The position numbers were made by a program, and so were the translations under genes. Of a DNA stretch of 64,000 nt, positions 1-8,927 are shown piece by piece. The notes below the pieces were generated by a model. It was not told the DNA's origin, did not search any database, and saw nothing but the letters and a program-made list of their open reading frames with translations. Origin of the DNA: Litchfieldella rifensis (GTDB taxonomy: Bacteria > Pseudomonadota > Gammaproteobacteria > Pseudomonadales > Halomonadaceae); contig NZ_JBHRUG010000017.1 of the NCBI RefSeq assembly GCF_042646605.1, positions 124,001-188,000 of the forward strand. The letters run 5' to 3'. Within the stretch, counting starts at the first letter, position 1. Each line of letters starts with the position of its first letter.

Positions 1-717
1 CACCCCCACGGCACGCTTGTCTTCGAACAGGATGCGATCGGTGGTGGCGTGGGTGACGATCGTCAGGTTGGGCCGTCCCTTGGCCTGGTCCAGATAGCCA
101 CGCGCCGTAGACGCACGCCGCCCGTTGGGGGTGACGAAGCGATCCATGGGGCCAAACCCTTCCTGCTGGTAGCCGTTGACGTCTTCGGTCCGCGGGTAAC
201 CGGCCTGCTCGCCAGCCTCGATAAAGGCGTGGTAGAGCGGGTTATTGCCGGCCTTGGGCGTGGTCACGCTGACCGGGCCGTCACCACCGTGATAATCGTT
301 GGGGCCGATATCGCGCGTTTCGGCCTTTCTGAAATAGGGGAGGCAATCGGCATAGGTCCAGTCCTCGAGGCCCGGTGCCTTGGCCCAGTTGTCATAGTCG
401 AGCGCATTGCCGCGGATATAGCACATGCCGTTGATCAGCGAAGAACCGCCGAGCCCCTTGCCGCGGCCACACTCCATGCGGCGGTTGTCCATGTGGGGTT
501 CCGGGTCGGTCTCGAAGGCCCAGTTGTAGCGCTTGCCCTGCAACGGGTAGGCGAGTGCCGCCGGCATCTGAGTACGGAAATCGAAGCGGTGGTCCGGACC
601 GCCGGCTTCCAGCAGCAGCACACTGACGTCGGCGTCCTCGGTCAGGCGAGTGGCCAGGACGTTGCCGGCCGAGCCGGCACCGATGATGATGTAATCGAAT
701 TCATGCACACGTGTCAT
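1..717 (-). CDS. betA: Choline dehydrogenase BetA, N-terminal part (runs off the window)
   Basis: FAD-dependent GMC-family oxidoreductase that oxidises choline to betaine aldehyde, the first step of glycine betaine osmoprotectant synthesis. The frame opens with ATG at 717, and an AGGAGG-like ribosome site lies just upstream. The N-terminus reads DYIIIGAGSAGNVLA, the dinucleotide-binding GxGxxG fold, followed by LLLEAGG and by GRGKGLGGSSLINGM, the GMC signature 1 region. About 239 residues are visible with no stop before base 1, so the 3' end of the gene lies outside the window. It follows betB by only 12 bases and is very probably co-transcribed as betIBA. Assignment to BetA rather than another GMC oxidoreductase rests on the motifs plus the betB and betI neighbours. 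Confidence 0.95.
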   Translation of the reverse strand, partial: MTRVHEFDYIIIGAGSAGNVLATRLTEDADVSVLLLEAGGPDHRFDFRTQMPAALAYPLQGKRYNWAFETDPEPHMDNRRMECGRGKGLGGSSLINGMCYIRGNALDYDNWAKAPGLEDWTYADCLPYFRKAETRDIGPNDYHGGDGPVSVTTPKAGNNPLYHAFIEAGEQAGYPRTEDVNGYQQEGFGPMDRFVTPNGRRASTARGYLDQAKGRPNLTIVTHATTDRILFEDKRAVGV

Positions 718-729
718 TGACAAGCCTCC

Positions 730-2199
<1,470 letters not shown>

Positions 2200-2249
2200 G
2201 GGGTCCTCCTGTGGGAGATCGAAACCGGCCGCGCATGTGTTAGCGCGGG

Positions 2250-2873
2250 TCAGTCATTTGTTGTGACAGTGGTGTGTCGAGTCGTTGTTCGTCGAGCTAG
2301 TTGCGCGTCGAGATAGTCGTAGGCGAGCCCGCGAGCGCGATCGACATCCAGCCCTTCCGGTGCCATGGCGCCGCGTAGCCACAAGCCGTCGATCATCGCG
2401 GCCAGGCCACGAGCGGCTTGCCGTGCCTCTTCCTTGGGTAGGCAATGCCGAAATTGATGGCACAGATTGGAGTACAGCCTTCTGTCATTGACATGCTGAA
2501 GACGCTGAAGATCACGCTTGTGCATGCTGCTGGCCCAGAAGGCCAGCCAGGTTTTCATTACCGACTGGCTGACCTGGCTGCGATCGAAGTTGCCGTCGAT
2601 AATGGCACGCAGATGGTCGCGCGGAGAATCGCTCGGTAACGCTTGACGTCGGCGTGCCACGGCCTCTCCAAGATCACTGAGGATCTGGCGCATGGTGGCT
2701 TCCAGCAACCCGTCCTTGCCGCCGAAGTAGTGGCTGATGATGCCGGCGGAGACACCGGCACGCCGGGCGATGCGCACTATGGTGGTATCGGCCAGGCCGG
2801 CTTCGTCGATCGCCTCCATGGTGGCCTGGATCAACTGGCGGCGGCGAATGGGTTCCATTCCGAGCTTTGGCAC
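2250..2873 (-). CDS. betI: Choline-responsive TetR-family repressor BetI
   Basis: Transcriptional repressor of the bet genes; choline relieves repression in characterised homologues. I place the start at a GTG at 2873, giving a 207-residue protein beginning with PKLGMEPIRRRQLI as in known BetI proteins; GGAG lies about 8 bases upstream. A longer frame opens at 3002, but its extra 43 residues resemble no BetI and would run through the operator. The helix-turn-helix is TTIVRIARRAGVSAGIISHY, near residues 25-48. The C-terminal ligand domain contains the MIDGLWLRGA segment typical of BetI. It leads the betIBA cluster and faces a choline-binding protein gene across a palindromic operator. Confidence 0.95.
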   Translation of the reverse strand: MPKLGMEPIRRRQLIQATMEAIDEAGLADTTIVRIARRAGVSAGIISHYFGGKDGLLEATMRQILSDLGEAVARRRQALPSDSPRDHLRAIIDGNFDRSQVSQSVMKTWLAFWASSMHKRDLQRLQHVNDRRLYSNLCHQFRHCLPKEEARQAARGLAAMIDGLWLRGAMAPEGLDVDRARGLAYDYLDAQLARRTTTRHTTVTTND

Positions 2874-2978
2874 CGGTTTGTCTCCTTTCCGAGTCGCACT
2901 CACGGGGCTCTGTTCCTCATCGTTTCGATGGCAGAACCTGGCCGGAGGCCACTGCATCTTACTGTGGTTAGTATGCAT

Positions 2979-3010
2979 CTTTTTTATTGAACGTTCAATC
3001 AATAAAAAAG
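2979..3010. promoter_or_regulatory. Probable BetI operator in the betI/choX divergent region
   Basis: The AT-rich palindrome TTGAACGTTCAA is flanked by near-symmetric T-rich and A-rich arms (TTTTTTA on one side, AATAAAAAAG on the other). It lies between betI and the divergent choX-like gene. It resembles the published bet-box core in enterobacteria, TTGGACGTTCAA. The position suggests that both transcription units are repressed by BetI; that is inference from symmetry, position and family knowledge. Confidence 0.75.
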
Positions 3011-3122
3011 ATCGTGTCGTGATATGGTATGTTGGATTCGCTATGAACCGAGCTTAACAAGGAGGGGGACACCGAGTGTAATGGCGTGTCACAAGGGATA
3101 GGCCAGCAGGAGAAAGGAAGCG

Positions 3123-4082
3123 ATGAGCAAGCCATTGAAGAACTCCCTATCGATTCTGAGTGCGGTCGCATTGATCTTGAACGCGACTTCGCTGCTGGCG
3201 CAGGAAGCGGTGAGCTGCCAGACGGTGCGGTTTGCCAAGGTGGACTGGACCGATATCACGGCCACGACGGCGCTCACTCGTGAGGTTCTCGAGGCCCTCG
3301 GCTATGACACTCGCGTCGAAACCGTCTCGGTCCCGCTCGTCTATTCCGGTCTGCGCTATAACGATTTCGATGTCTTTCTCGGCAACTGGATGCCATCGAT
3401 GGCGTCGATCAGCGATCCCTATATCGAGCAGGGCGATGTCGACCGGGTGGCTGCTAACCTGCACGGTGCCAAGTATACGCTGGCGGTACCGCAATATGTC
3501 CATGATGCGGGGGTGACCTCGGTGGCCGATCTGTCCGAGCATGCCGAACGATTCGAGGAGCGCTTGTATGGCATCGAGGCCGGCAATGACGGCAACATGA
3601 TCATTCAGGACATGATCGATGATGACGCCTTTGGGCTTGGTGACTGGCGGCTGATCGATTCCAGCGAGGCCGGCATGCTGGCTGAACTGCGCTCCAAGGT
3701 CGAGCGCGGGGAGTGGATGGTATTCCTGGGATGGCAGCCTCATCCGATGAACATCAATTTCGACATCGCCTATCTGGAAGGCGCCGATGACTACTTCGGC
3801 CCCGACCGGGGCAGGGCAATCGTCTATACCAATACGCGTGCCGGTTATGTCGAAGAGTGTGCCAATGTCGGGGTGCTGCTCGAGAATCTGGAATTCACGC
3901 TGGAAATGGAAAGTCGGTTGATGAGGGCGATCATGGAGGAAGGCGAGGGCCCGCGTGATGCCGCGCGCGCCTATCTGCAGGACAATCCCGAGGTGCTTGC
4001 TGAGTGGCTCGACGGCGTATCTAGCGTGGATGGTGAGGACGGCCTTGCGGCGGCTAGGGCGGCACTGAATATCGAAGACTGA
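3123..4082 (+). CDS. Periplasmic choline/betaine-binding protein, ChoX-like
   Basis: Substrate-binding protein of the OpuAC/ProX class (choline ABC transporter type), 319 residues. A signal peptide is evident (SILSAVALILNATSLLAQE, cleavage around residue 26). The mature chain has the motifs of this family: VRFAKVDWTDITATTA at the N-terminus, the aromatic-containing LGNWMPSM, and FLGWQPHPMN near the middle. A GGAGAAAGGAAG ribosome site precedes the ATG. No permease or ATPase gene follows; a tRNA gene is next, so this is an orphan binding protein in this window and would need a transporter encoded elsewhere. The divergent position to betI across the operator supports a role in supplying choline. 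Glycine betaine itself is an alternative ligand. Confidence 0.85.
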   Translation: MSKPLKNSLSILSAVALILNATSLLAQEAVSCQTVRFAKVDWTDITATTALTREVLEALGYDTRVETVSVPLVYSGLRYNDFDVFLGNWMPSMASISDPYIEQGDVDRVAANLHGAKYTLAVPQYVHDAGVTSVADLSEHAERFEERLYGIEAGNDGNMIIQDMIDDDAFGLGDWRLIDSSEAGMLAELRSKVERGEWMVFLGWQPHPMNINFDIAYLEGADDYFGPDRGRAIVYTNTRAGYVEECANVGVLLENLEFTLEMESRLMRAIMEEGEGPRDAARAYLQDNPEVLAEWLDGVSSVDGEDGLAAARAALNIED

Positions 4083-4099
4083 CGTGTGGCGCGACGGGC

Positions 4100-4128
4100 T
4101 TGCCAAGGGGCAGGCCCGCGTGCATAAT
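4100..4128 (+). promoter_or_regulatory. Sigma-70-type promoter for tRNA-Met
   Basis: A TTGCCA -35 box (4100-4105) and a CATAAT -10 box (4123-4128) are separated by 17 bases. They lie about 53 bases ahead of the tRNA-Met gene. Confidence 0.55.
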
Positions 4129-4180
4129 GCGCCCCCGTTGTCGGCGATCCCCGGGCCACCGGTGAGAATGGCCGTCAGCC

Positions 4181-4257
4181 GGCTACGTAGCTCAGCTGGT
4201 TAGAGCACATCACTCATAATGATGGGGTCCCCTGTTCGAATCAGGGCGTAGCCACCA
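4181..4257 (+). tRNA. tRNA-Met (CAT), elongator type
   Basis: This 77-base cloverleaf has the acceptor stem GGCTACG pairing with CGTAGCC, the anticodon loop CTCATAA with anticodon CAT, a GTTCGAATC T-loop and an encoded CCA end. An identical copy lies on the minus strand at 57273-57349. The acceptor stem starts with a paired G1, unlike bacterial initiator tRNA, which has an unpaired position 1, so this is elongator tRNA-Met. tRNA-Ile with lysidine at position 34 also carries CAT and is not fully excluded by eye. Confidence 0.93.
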
Positions 4258-4269
4258 AGCTGAATAGCG

Positions 4270-4308
4270 AAACGCCCGTCTGGCTCAGCCAGGCGGGCGT
4301 TTCATTTT
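4270..4308 (+). terminator. Rho-independent terminator after tRNA-Met
   Basis: A long hairpin pairs AAACGCCCGTCTGGC with GCCAGGCGGGCGTTT around a TCA loop, with one G-T wobble, followed by CATTTTG. It begins 12 bases after the tRNA. Confidence 0.85.
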
Positions 4309-4375
4309 GCCGTGCCGTGTCGCGGCTTTTTTCCTCGCTGCGCATGGACTTGCGTTCATGAAGCCGAATGTCCGC

Positions 4376-4403
4376 TTGACCTTCGTAATATGATCCGTAT
4401 ACT
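4376..4403 (+). promoter_or_regulatory. Sigma-70-type promoter for the tRNA-Asn array
   Basis: TTGACC (4376-4381) and TATACT (4398-4403) are 16 bases apart. The -10 box ends 21 bases before the first tRNA-Asn, a strong match to a stable-RNA promoter. Confidence 0.7.
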
Positions 4404-4424
4404 ACGTCGCGTGTTCCGGGTCGT

Positions 4425-4500
<76 letters not shown>

Positions 4501-4541
4501 ACACCCACGGAACACAGGTAGGTAGCTGATTTTGATGAGAT

Positions 4542-4617
<76 letters not shown>

Positions 4618-4651
4618 ACCTACCGCCTGCCTTTCCGCGTATGCCGGTCGT

Positions 4652-4727
4652 TCCCCAATAGCTCAGTGGGTAGAACAAGTGACTGTTAATTGCTGGGTCA
4701 CAGGTTCGAGTCCTGTTCGGGGAGCCA
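4652..4727 (+). tRNA. tRNA-Asn (GTT), divergent copy 3
   Basis: The third tandem copy keeps the GTT anticodon, T-loop and CCA end but differs from copy 1 at several stem positions. The acceptor stem TCCCCAA against TCGGGGA leaves an A6-C67 mismatch. The D stem GCTC against GAAC leaves a C11-A24 mismatch. The anticodon stem AGTGA/TTGCT carries two G-T wobbles. One T-stem change is compensated (ACAGG/CCTGT). It may be a weakly functional or decaying gene. Confidence 0.7.
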
Positions 4728-4922
4728 GATCCGATCAGGCACTCATTACCCGGTCAGTCCTCTACCCGCCCCAATGTCCCTCTGTGGACTGATGATCGCG
4801 TAAGCTCTGATGCCGTCTGTGCACTCGTCTCCCCTCAACGGAGCCGATGAGCTTCGCTGGGTGTGACGCACCTGGCACAGAGCATCGGACTTGGGAGGCC
4901 AGCTACCTACCGGACAAGGGCC
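4728..4922. other. Intergenic stretch after the tRNA-Asn array
   Basis: About 195 bases without a convincing gene, promoter or terminator. It marks the switch from the tRNA array to the GC-rich accessory module, where an integration junction would be expected, but I could not find a repeated copy of the tRNA 3' end further downstream. Confidence 0.4.
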
Positions 4923-5918
4923 TCATCTGACGATTTCCGCGACTTGCAGGAAGGAGACGGGTGGAGCGATGCCGAGCTTCTTGGCCGCTTCGGAATTCAC
5001 GACATAAGCAAACTCGGTGACGCGCGCGATCGGCAGATCGCCGGGTGTCGCGCCATCGCGGAGGATCCGCAGCGCCTGTTCGCCTGCGGTGTGTCCCACG
5101 TCCCGGGCACGGGCGGCGATCGACACGAGGCCCTGGCCGTCACGCACGACCTCTTCATAAGGGCTCAGGATCGGCAGGCCATGCTCGATCGCCGCGGCCG
5201 TGAAGGCCGCTCGCTGCGCCCGCAGCACCGTGCTCGACCCGACATAGATGAAATCGACCCCGGCCTCGGCCAGCGCCGCGACGCCGCCCGGGATCAGCGC
5301 GGGATCGGGCGCCTCGTCATTTCCCGGGTCGATCTCGAGCGCGGTGAGCTCGAAGTCCATCTCCTGCGACAATCGGCGCATTTCCTCGACCTTGATCAGC
5401 GAGTTCCTCTCGTTGCTGTGAAACAGGATGCCGAGATGATCGAACTCGGGCTGGATCGTGCGGATCACGCGAATGTTCACCGCCTCGGGAACCCGGTTGA
5501 ATGTGCCGGTGACGTTACTCCGGCCGCTTCGCTCGAAACTTTCGGCGATGCCGGTGCCGAAGGGATCGGCTACATACATGAAGACCAGCGGCCGGTCCGT
5601 GACGTATTGCTGGTTCCCGGTATCGGAAATTCGCCCCGCCATGCCCAGCGTCACGCTGGTGCCGAAGGTCAGGACCAGATCGGCGTCGAGCGCCCGGGCC
5701 TCCTCGACGAAACCGGGGAGCGCTGCCCTGTCCTGGCGGGCGTCGCGGATCAGGACCTCGGCGCCGATTCCGGCGCCCTCGATGGTCTCGACGAAGGCTT
5801 CGCAGCCGTCGGTGCAGCCATCCCAGAACACCGCATAGACGATTTTCTCGGCGGCGAGGGCCGGTCCTGCCACCAGGCAAAGCAGTGCGACCGGCAAAGC
5901 TCTTAGCAGTGTGTTCAT
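4923..5918 (-). CDS. ABC-type substrate-binding protein (ABC_sub_bind family, PF04392-like)
   Basis: 331-residue exported binding protein with a clear signal peptide (LLRALPVALLCLVAGPALAA). The fold resembles the COG2984/PF04392 family often annotated as tryptophan/tyrosine or unknown-solute binding proteins; motifs include TFGTSVTLGMAGRI, FMYVADPFGTGI and NVTGTFNRVPE. No ABC permease or ATPase is adjacent. Instead the gene overlaps by 4 bases an MFS transporter fused to a sensor-like N-terminus, and a membrane sensor-like protein lies upstream, so the protein probably feeds a ligand signal or substrate to those partners. The ligand is unknown. By eye the GC content and codon use are higher than in the flanking bet genes, suggesting acquisition, perhaps from an alphaproteobacterium. 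Confidence 0.85.
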   Translation of the reverse strand: MNTLLRALPVALLCLVAGPALAAEKIVYAVFWDGCTDGCEAFVETIEGAGIGAEVLIRDARQDRAALPGFVEEARALDADLVLTFGTSVTLGMAGRISDTGNQQYVTDRPLVFMYVADPFGTGIAESFERSGRSNVTGTFNRVPEAVNIRVIRTIQPEFDHLGILFHSNERNSLIKVEEMRRLSQEMDFELTALEIDPGNDEAPDPALIPGGVAALAEAGVDFIYVGSSTVLRAQRAAFTAAAIEHGLPILSPYEEVVRDGQGLVSIAARARDVGHTAGEQALRILRDGATPGDLPIARVTEFAYVVNSEAAKKLGIAPPVSFLQVAEIVR

Positions 5919-7870
5919 GAAATATCCCCTTTGGATTTCAGGGCCTCGCCGGCGCGGCGCGTGGGCACCAGCCGTCCCGCCGCCAGCACGACAAGACCCG
6001 CGAGCATCAGCCAGCCAAGACTGGCCACGGCCTGGTCGTAGCCCACGGTTTCCACCACCATGGCACAGGCCAGAAGCCCCGCGATCGCGGCCAACCGCTC
6101 CACGAGTCGCAGCGTTCCGAGAACCCGGTTGCGTGCGCCGTGCACGTCGCTGGTCTCGGCCAGCTTGATCGCCTCGGCATATTGCGGCGCGTCACAGATC
6201 GCGTTGCCGATGCCGAGGATCACGACGGACAGCGCCATTGCATAGATCCCGGACCAGAACGACAGCGACAGGAATGCCACTGCGGCAAGCGCCATCCCCG
6301 CGAACAGCAGCGGCATCCGGCCGATCCGGCCGTCGGCGAGGCGCGACGCGACCGGGCCTCCCAGCATCCGCGCCAGGAAATACAGCATCACCACGCGGCC
6401 GATATTGGCCATCCGCGTGCCGGAATCGTCGAGGATCACCGGCACCAGATACCAGACGAAGACGGACATCCCGACATTGACCGGCACCGCCACGCCGAGG
6501 ATCAGCGTGGGGACGCGGAGATTGGCGAAGACAGCCCAGCCATGTCCCTCCTGCGAGACCTGCTCCGACGCGGTGGTCCGCTTGCCCACGTCGCGGACGA
6601 GAGTTCCCGCCCCGAGCAATCCGGACAGGAAGACGAGCCCGGCGCCGACGAAGAAGGTCGGGGCCGGGCCCATCCGGTCGGCCAGGACGCCGCCCAGGGC
6701 CGAGCCGCAGAACGCGCCGGCGATCAGCACGAACAGGAAGCTGCCGACCGCCTGCGCATCCGCGTCCTCGGGTGCCGTGCGGATTGCGTACTCGAGGCAG
6801 GCCACGGTCGCGACGCCGTAGATCAGCGCCATGACCCCATGCCAGAAGGCGATGCCGAGGACGCCACCGCTGAGGCCGACGCCGACCATGGCCGCGGCGG
6901 TCAGCGGCACGCAGGTGAGGAACAGGTCGCGCGGGGCGATCCGGTCTGTGAGCGTGCCGCCGAACGGGGCGATGATCGCGAGCGCGAGCAAATAGGTGAC
7001 CAGCGGTGCGGTCGCGGCCAGATCCCCCGCCAGCCATTCGGCGCCGCCGGCCTCGCGGGCATAGATTGGCATGAAGGCGGTGGAGATCTCGGTCCCGAGC
7101 GAGAACAGGAAGGCCGGCATGCGGACATCGACGAAATAGGCCTGGCCGAGTCGCTTCACGGCGGCGGTCTGTCGGGCGGCGACGTCCTGGGCGCGGTCCG
7201 ACAGCCGCCACGCGATCCGCGCCAGACTGCCGGCGTCACGCGGCGGGATCACATGGGTGAACTGGCCTGCCACCTGCTGGCGCAGCAGCGTGTCGACCCG
7301 GTCGAGCGGCTTGCCGACGGCGCCTGCGGTCACCCAGATCACCAGCTCGAAGGACAACAGCACGGCGATCAGCCCGATCACGCCGATATCGAGAAACACG
7401 TCGGTGAGATGGGTTTCGGCGACGTGCGGATTGAGGTCGATGCGCAGCTCGCCGATGATCGTGTTGCGTCGCAGGATCATGTGCGTGACCGAGTCCGCCG
7501 ACAGGTCGGGCCGGATCAGCGGCTCGGGACCGGCCTCGGTGTTGCGCGTGGCGACGGCGACTTCCGTGCCCGCGCGATCGAGGAGCGTGATGCGCTCGAC
7601 CTCTTCGAACTGGGCGATGACCTGGTCGAGATAGGCCTCGGTGCCGGCGATGGCGCCGAGCTCCAGCCCGAGATCGAGGGCGGATTCGAGATCCTCGCGC
7701 ACGATGGCGCCGATCAACTGGGACCGGCTCTCGAACTCGGGTTTCAGGTCGGCCTCGAACAGCCGTGTTGCCGTCCACGCCATCAACACCAGCGACAGGC
7801 CCAGCAGCAATCCGGCCCAGAGGATGACCCGGCGCGCCGACAGCCGACCCGGCTGGACCGACCGGCTCAT
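5915..7870 (-). CDS. MFS transporter with N-terminal periplasmic sensor/HAMP-like region
   Basis: 651-residue membrane protein, far longer than an ordinary MFS protein (about 400). Residues 15-35 form a first membrane segment and residues 36-170 a periplasmic region. A second segment lies near 172-198, followed by a HAMP-like helical linker (GKPLDRVDTLLRQQVAGQF). From about 260 to 640 there is a 12-segment MFS permease, with FGGTLTDRIAPRD as the loop 2-3 signature. The architecture joins a chemoreceptor-like input module to a transporter. It overlaps the binding-protein gene downstream and the membrane sensor gene upstream by 4 bases each, so the three are translationally coupled. Substrate and direction of transport are unknown. 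Confidence 0.8.
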   Translation of the reverse strand: MSRSVQPGRLSARRVILWAGLLLGLSLVLMAWTATRLFEADLKPEFESRSQLIGAIVREDLESALDLGLELGAIAGTEAYLDQVIAQFEEVERITLLDRAGTEVAVATRNTEAGPEPLIRPDLSADSVTHMILRRNTIIGELRIDLNPHVAETHLTDVFLDIGVIGLIAVLLSFELVIWVTAGAVGKPLDRVDTLLRQQVAGQFTHVIPPRDAGSLARIAWRLSDRAQDVAARQTAAVKRLGQAYFVDVRMPAFLFSLGTEISTAFMPIYAREAGGAEWLAGDLAATAPLVTYLLALAIIAPFGGTLTDRIAPRDLFLTCVPLTAAAMVGVGLSGGVLGIAFWHGVMALIYGVATVACLEYAIRTAPEDADAQAVGSFLFVLIAGAFCGSALGGVLADRMGPAPTFFVGAGLVFLSGLLGAGTLVRDVGKRTTASEQVSQEGHGWAVFANLRVPTLILGVAVPVNVGMSVFVWYLVPVILDDSGTRMANIGRVVMLYFLARMLGGPVASRLADGRIGRMPLLFAGMALAAVAFLSLSFWSGIYAMALSVVILGIGNAICDAPQYAEAIKLAETSDVHGARNRVLGTLRLVERLAAIAGLLACAMVVETVGYDQAVASLGWLMLAGLVVLAAGRLVPTRRAGEALKSKGDIS

Positions 7871-8640
7871 TGTGACGGCGCGTCGCTGGAGGCCCCGATT
7901 GCCGCCTCGTAGGCCACTTCCGACCGGCGCAACAGATCGTCGAACTCCGCGCTGCTGAGGCCGAGCCCGCGGACCGGCGCGACCTGCACGACATAGGGGG
8001 TACCCCGCCGCCAGAACCGCCGCTCGAACCGGTCATAGGTCTCCAGAAGGGCCTCGACGATGCCCACGTGCTCGCGCAGCGCCAACCGCGTCAGCAGCGC
8101 CGTGGCCAGTCCCGTCGCCAGCAGGATAGCCAAGGCCGCGACGCCGAGGCTCGCCGCCATGGCCCGCACCTGGGTTCTGGACAGCGCCCTGGAATATTCG
8201 ACCACGACCCCGCCGGCCGGCGTGCCCGTCGCGGTGGAGAAGGCGCTGCTCAGGACGAAGCTGGACCCGGTCTCGACATGCAGGCTCTCGCCCGGCCGCG
8301 CCGGATCGGCCAGCGTAATGCTCCCGGTCGGCGCGCCGCCGCCGGTGCTGTGCACGATTGCCCCGTCCGGCCCGTACACCTGGACCGCGATAATGGCGCT
8401 GTCACTCTGCCGGACTTCCTCCAGAACGGCCTGGGCGTTGCGCACCGTCGCGACCGGCAGACCGAGTTCGGCCACCGATTCGAACGGCGGCTTGATGCCG
8501 TCCACCAGCACCGAGACCCGATCGCGCACGAGGCCGGACAGGATGGCATCGAATTGCAGCGTGGCGATGACCACGAACACCGCGAGCGCCAAGAAATTGA
8601 CGACGCAGAGCGCGGCGACGACACGCCAGATCAGGCCCAA
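7867..8640 (-). CDS. Two-segment membrane protein with periplasmic sensor-like domain
   Basis: 257-residue protein, probable TTG start at 8640 (TTGGGCCTG), directly followed by a membrane segment (VVAALCVVNFLALAVFVVIA). A periplasmic region of about 130 residues follows, including VQVYGPDGAIVHSTGG, a pattern seen in PAS/CACHE-like sensory domains. The second segment (VAALAILLATGLATALL) lies near 175-195, with a short cytoplasmic tail of about 60 residues. No kinase, GGDEF or methyl-accepting output domain is present. The start overlaps the end of a 44-codon ORF, and the stop overlaps the MFS gene, indicating one operon. I infer a partner or co-receptor of the adjacent HAMP-MFS protein; no established function is known to me. 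Confidence 0.7.
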   Translation of the reverse strand: MGLIWRVVAALCVVNFLALAVFVVIATLQFDAILSGLVRDRVSVLVDGIKPPFESVAELGLPVATVRNAQAVLEEVRQSDSAIIAVQVYGPDGAIVHSTGGGAPTGSITLADPARPGESLHVETGSSFVLSSAFSTATGTPAGGVVVEYSRALSRTQVRAMAASLGVAALAILLATGLATALLTRLALREHVGIVEALLETYDRFERRFWRRGTPYVVQVAPVRGLGLSSAEFDDLLRRSEVAYEAAIGASSDAPSQ

Positions 8641-8765
8641 TTCTCGAGCTGGCCCGTCCAGCTGAAGAAAAAGGTGGACATGACTCGATTGTCCGCGCGG
8701 CGCGCCGCTGCAAGTTGCTCTTCGCCATGACGGGTGGTGCCTGAGAGCTTTTCACCCAGCTCCAT
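8631..8765 (-). CDS. Small ORF, 44 residues, leading the sensor/MFS operon
   Basis: The ATG at 8765 is preceded at 5 bases by GGGAGG (+ strand positions 8770-8775), the best ribosome site in this module. The product starts MELGEKLSG and ends TGQLENWA; it is polar in the middle with a short aromatic patch (STFFFSW), and no membrane segment or known domain is evident. Its stop codon overlaps the TTG start of the next gene by 10 bases, so translation of this ORF could drive translation of the weak-start sensor gene. It may therefore be a coupling leader rather than a functional protein. Confidence 0.5.
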   Translation of the reverse strand: MELGEKLSGTTRHGEEQLAAARRADNRVMSTFFFSWTGQLENWA

Positions 8766-8927
8766 GAGGCCTCCCTGCGTTCTTTGCTGTTTTTGTACGC
8801 ACTAACCTTAGGCTAGACCTCCTCTGGAGTTGCCGCTAAAGGGCCTGAGTCACAGGGAATCAACGATGAGTCCTCATGACCGAGCGATAGGTAGCTTTTG
8901 CCAGTCGATCCGCTCCCGGACCGGCTC

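Noticed and set aside
49..720. Long plus-strand open frame
   Set aside because: It is the antisense shadow of betA, whose minus-strand product has clear FAD and GMC motifs; high GC content creates such frames throughout the window.
8700..8776. Glycine-riboswitch-like words (CTCTCAGGC and GGCGAAGAGCAA) on the minus strand
   Set aside because: The two words occur in the wrong order for a glycine aptamer and fall inside a small ORF with a strong ribosome site, so the resemblance is probably chance.
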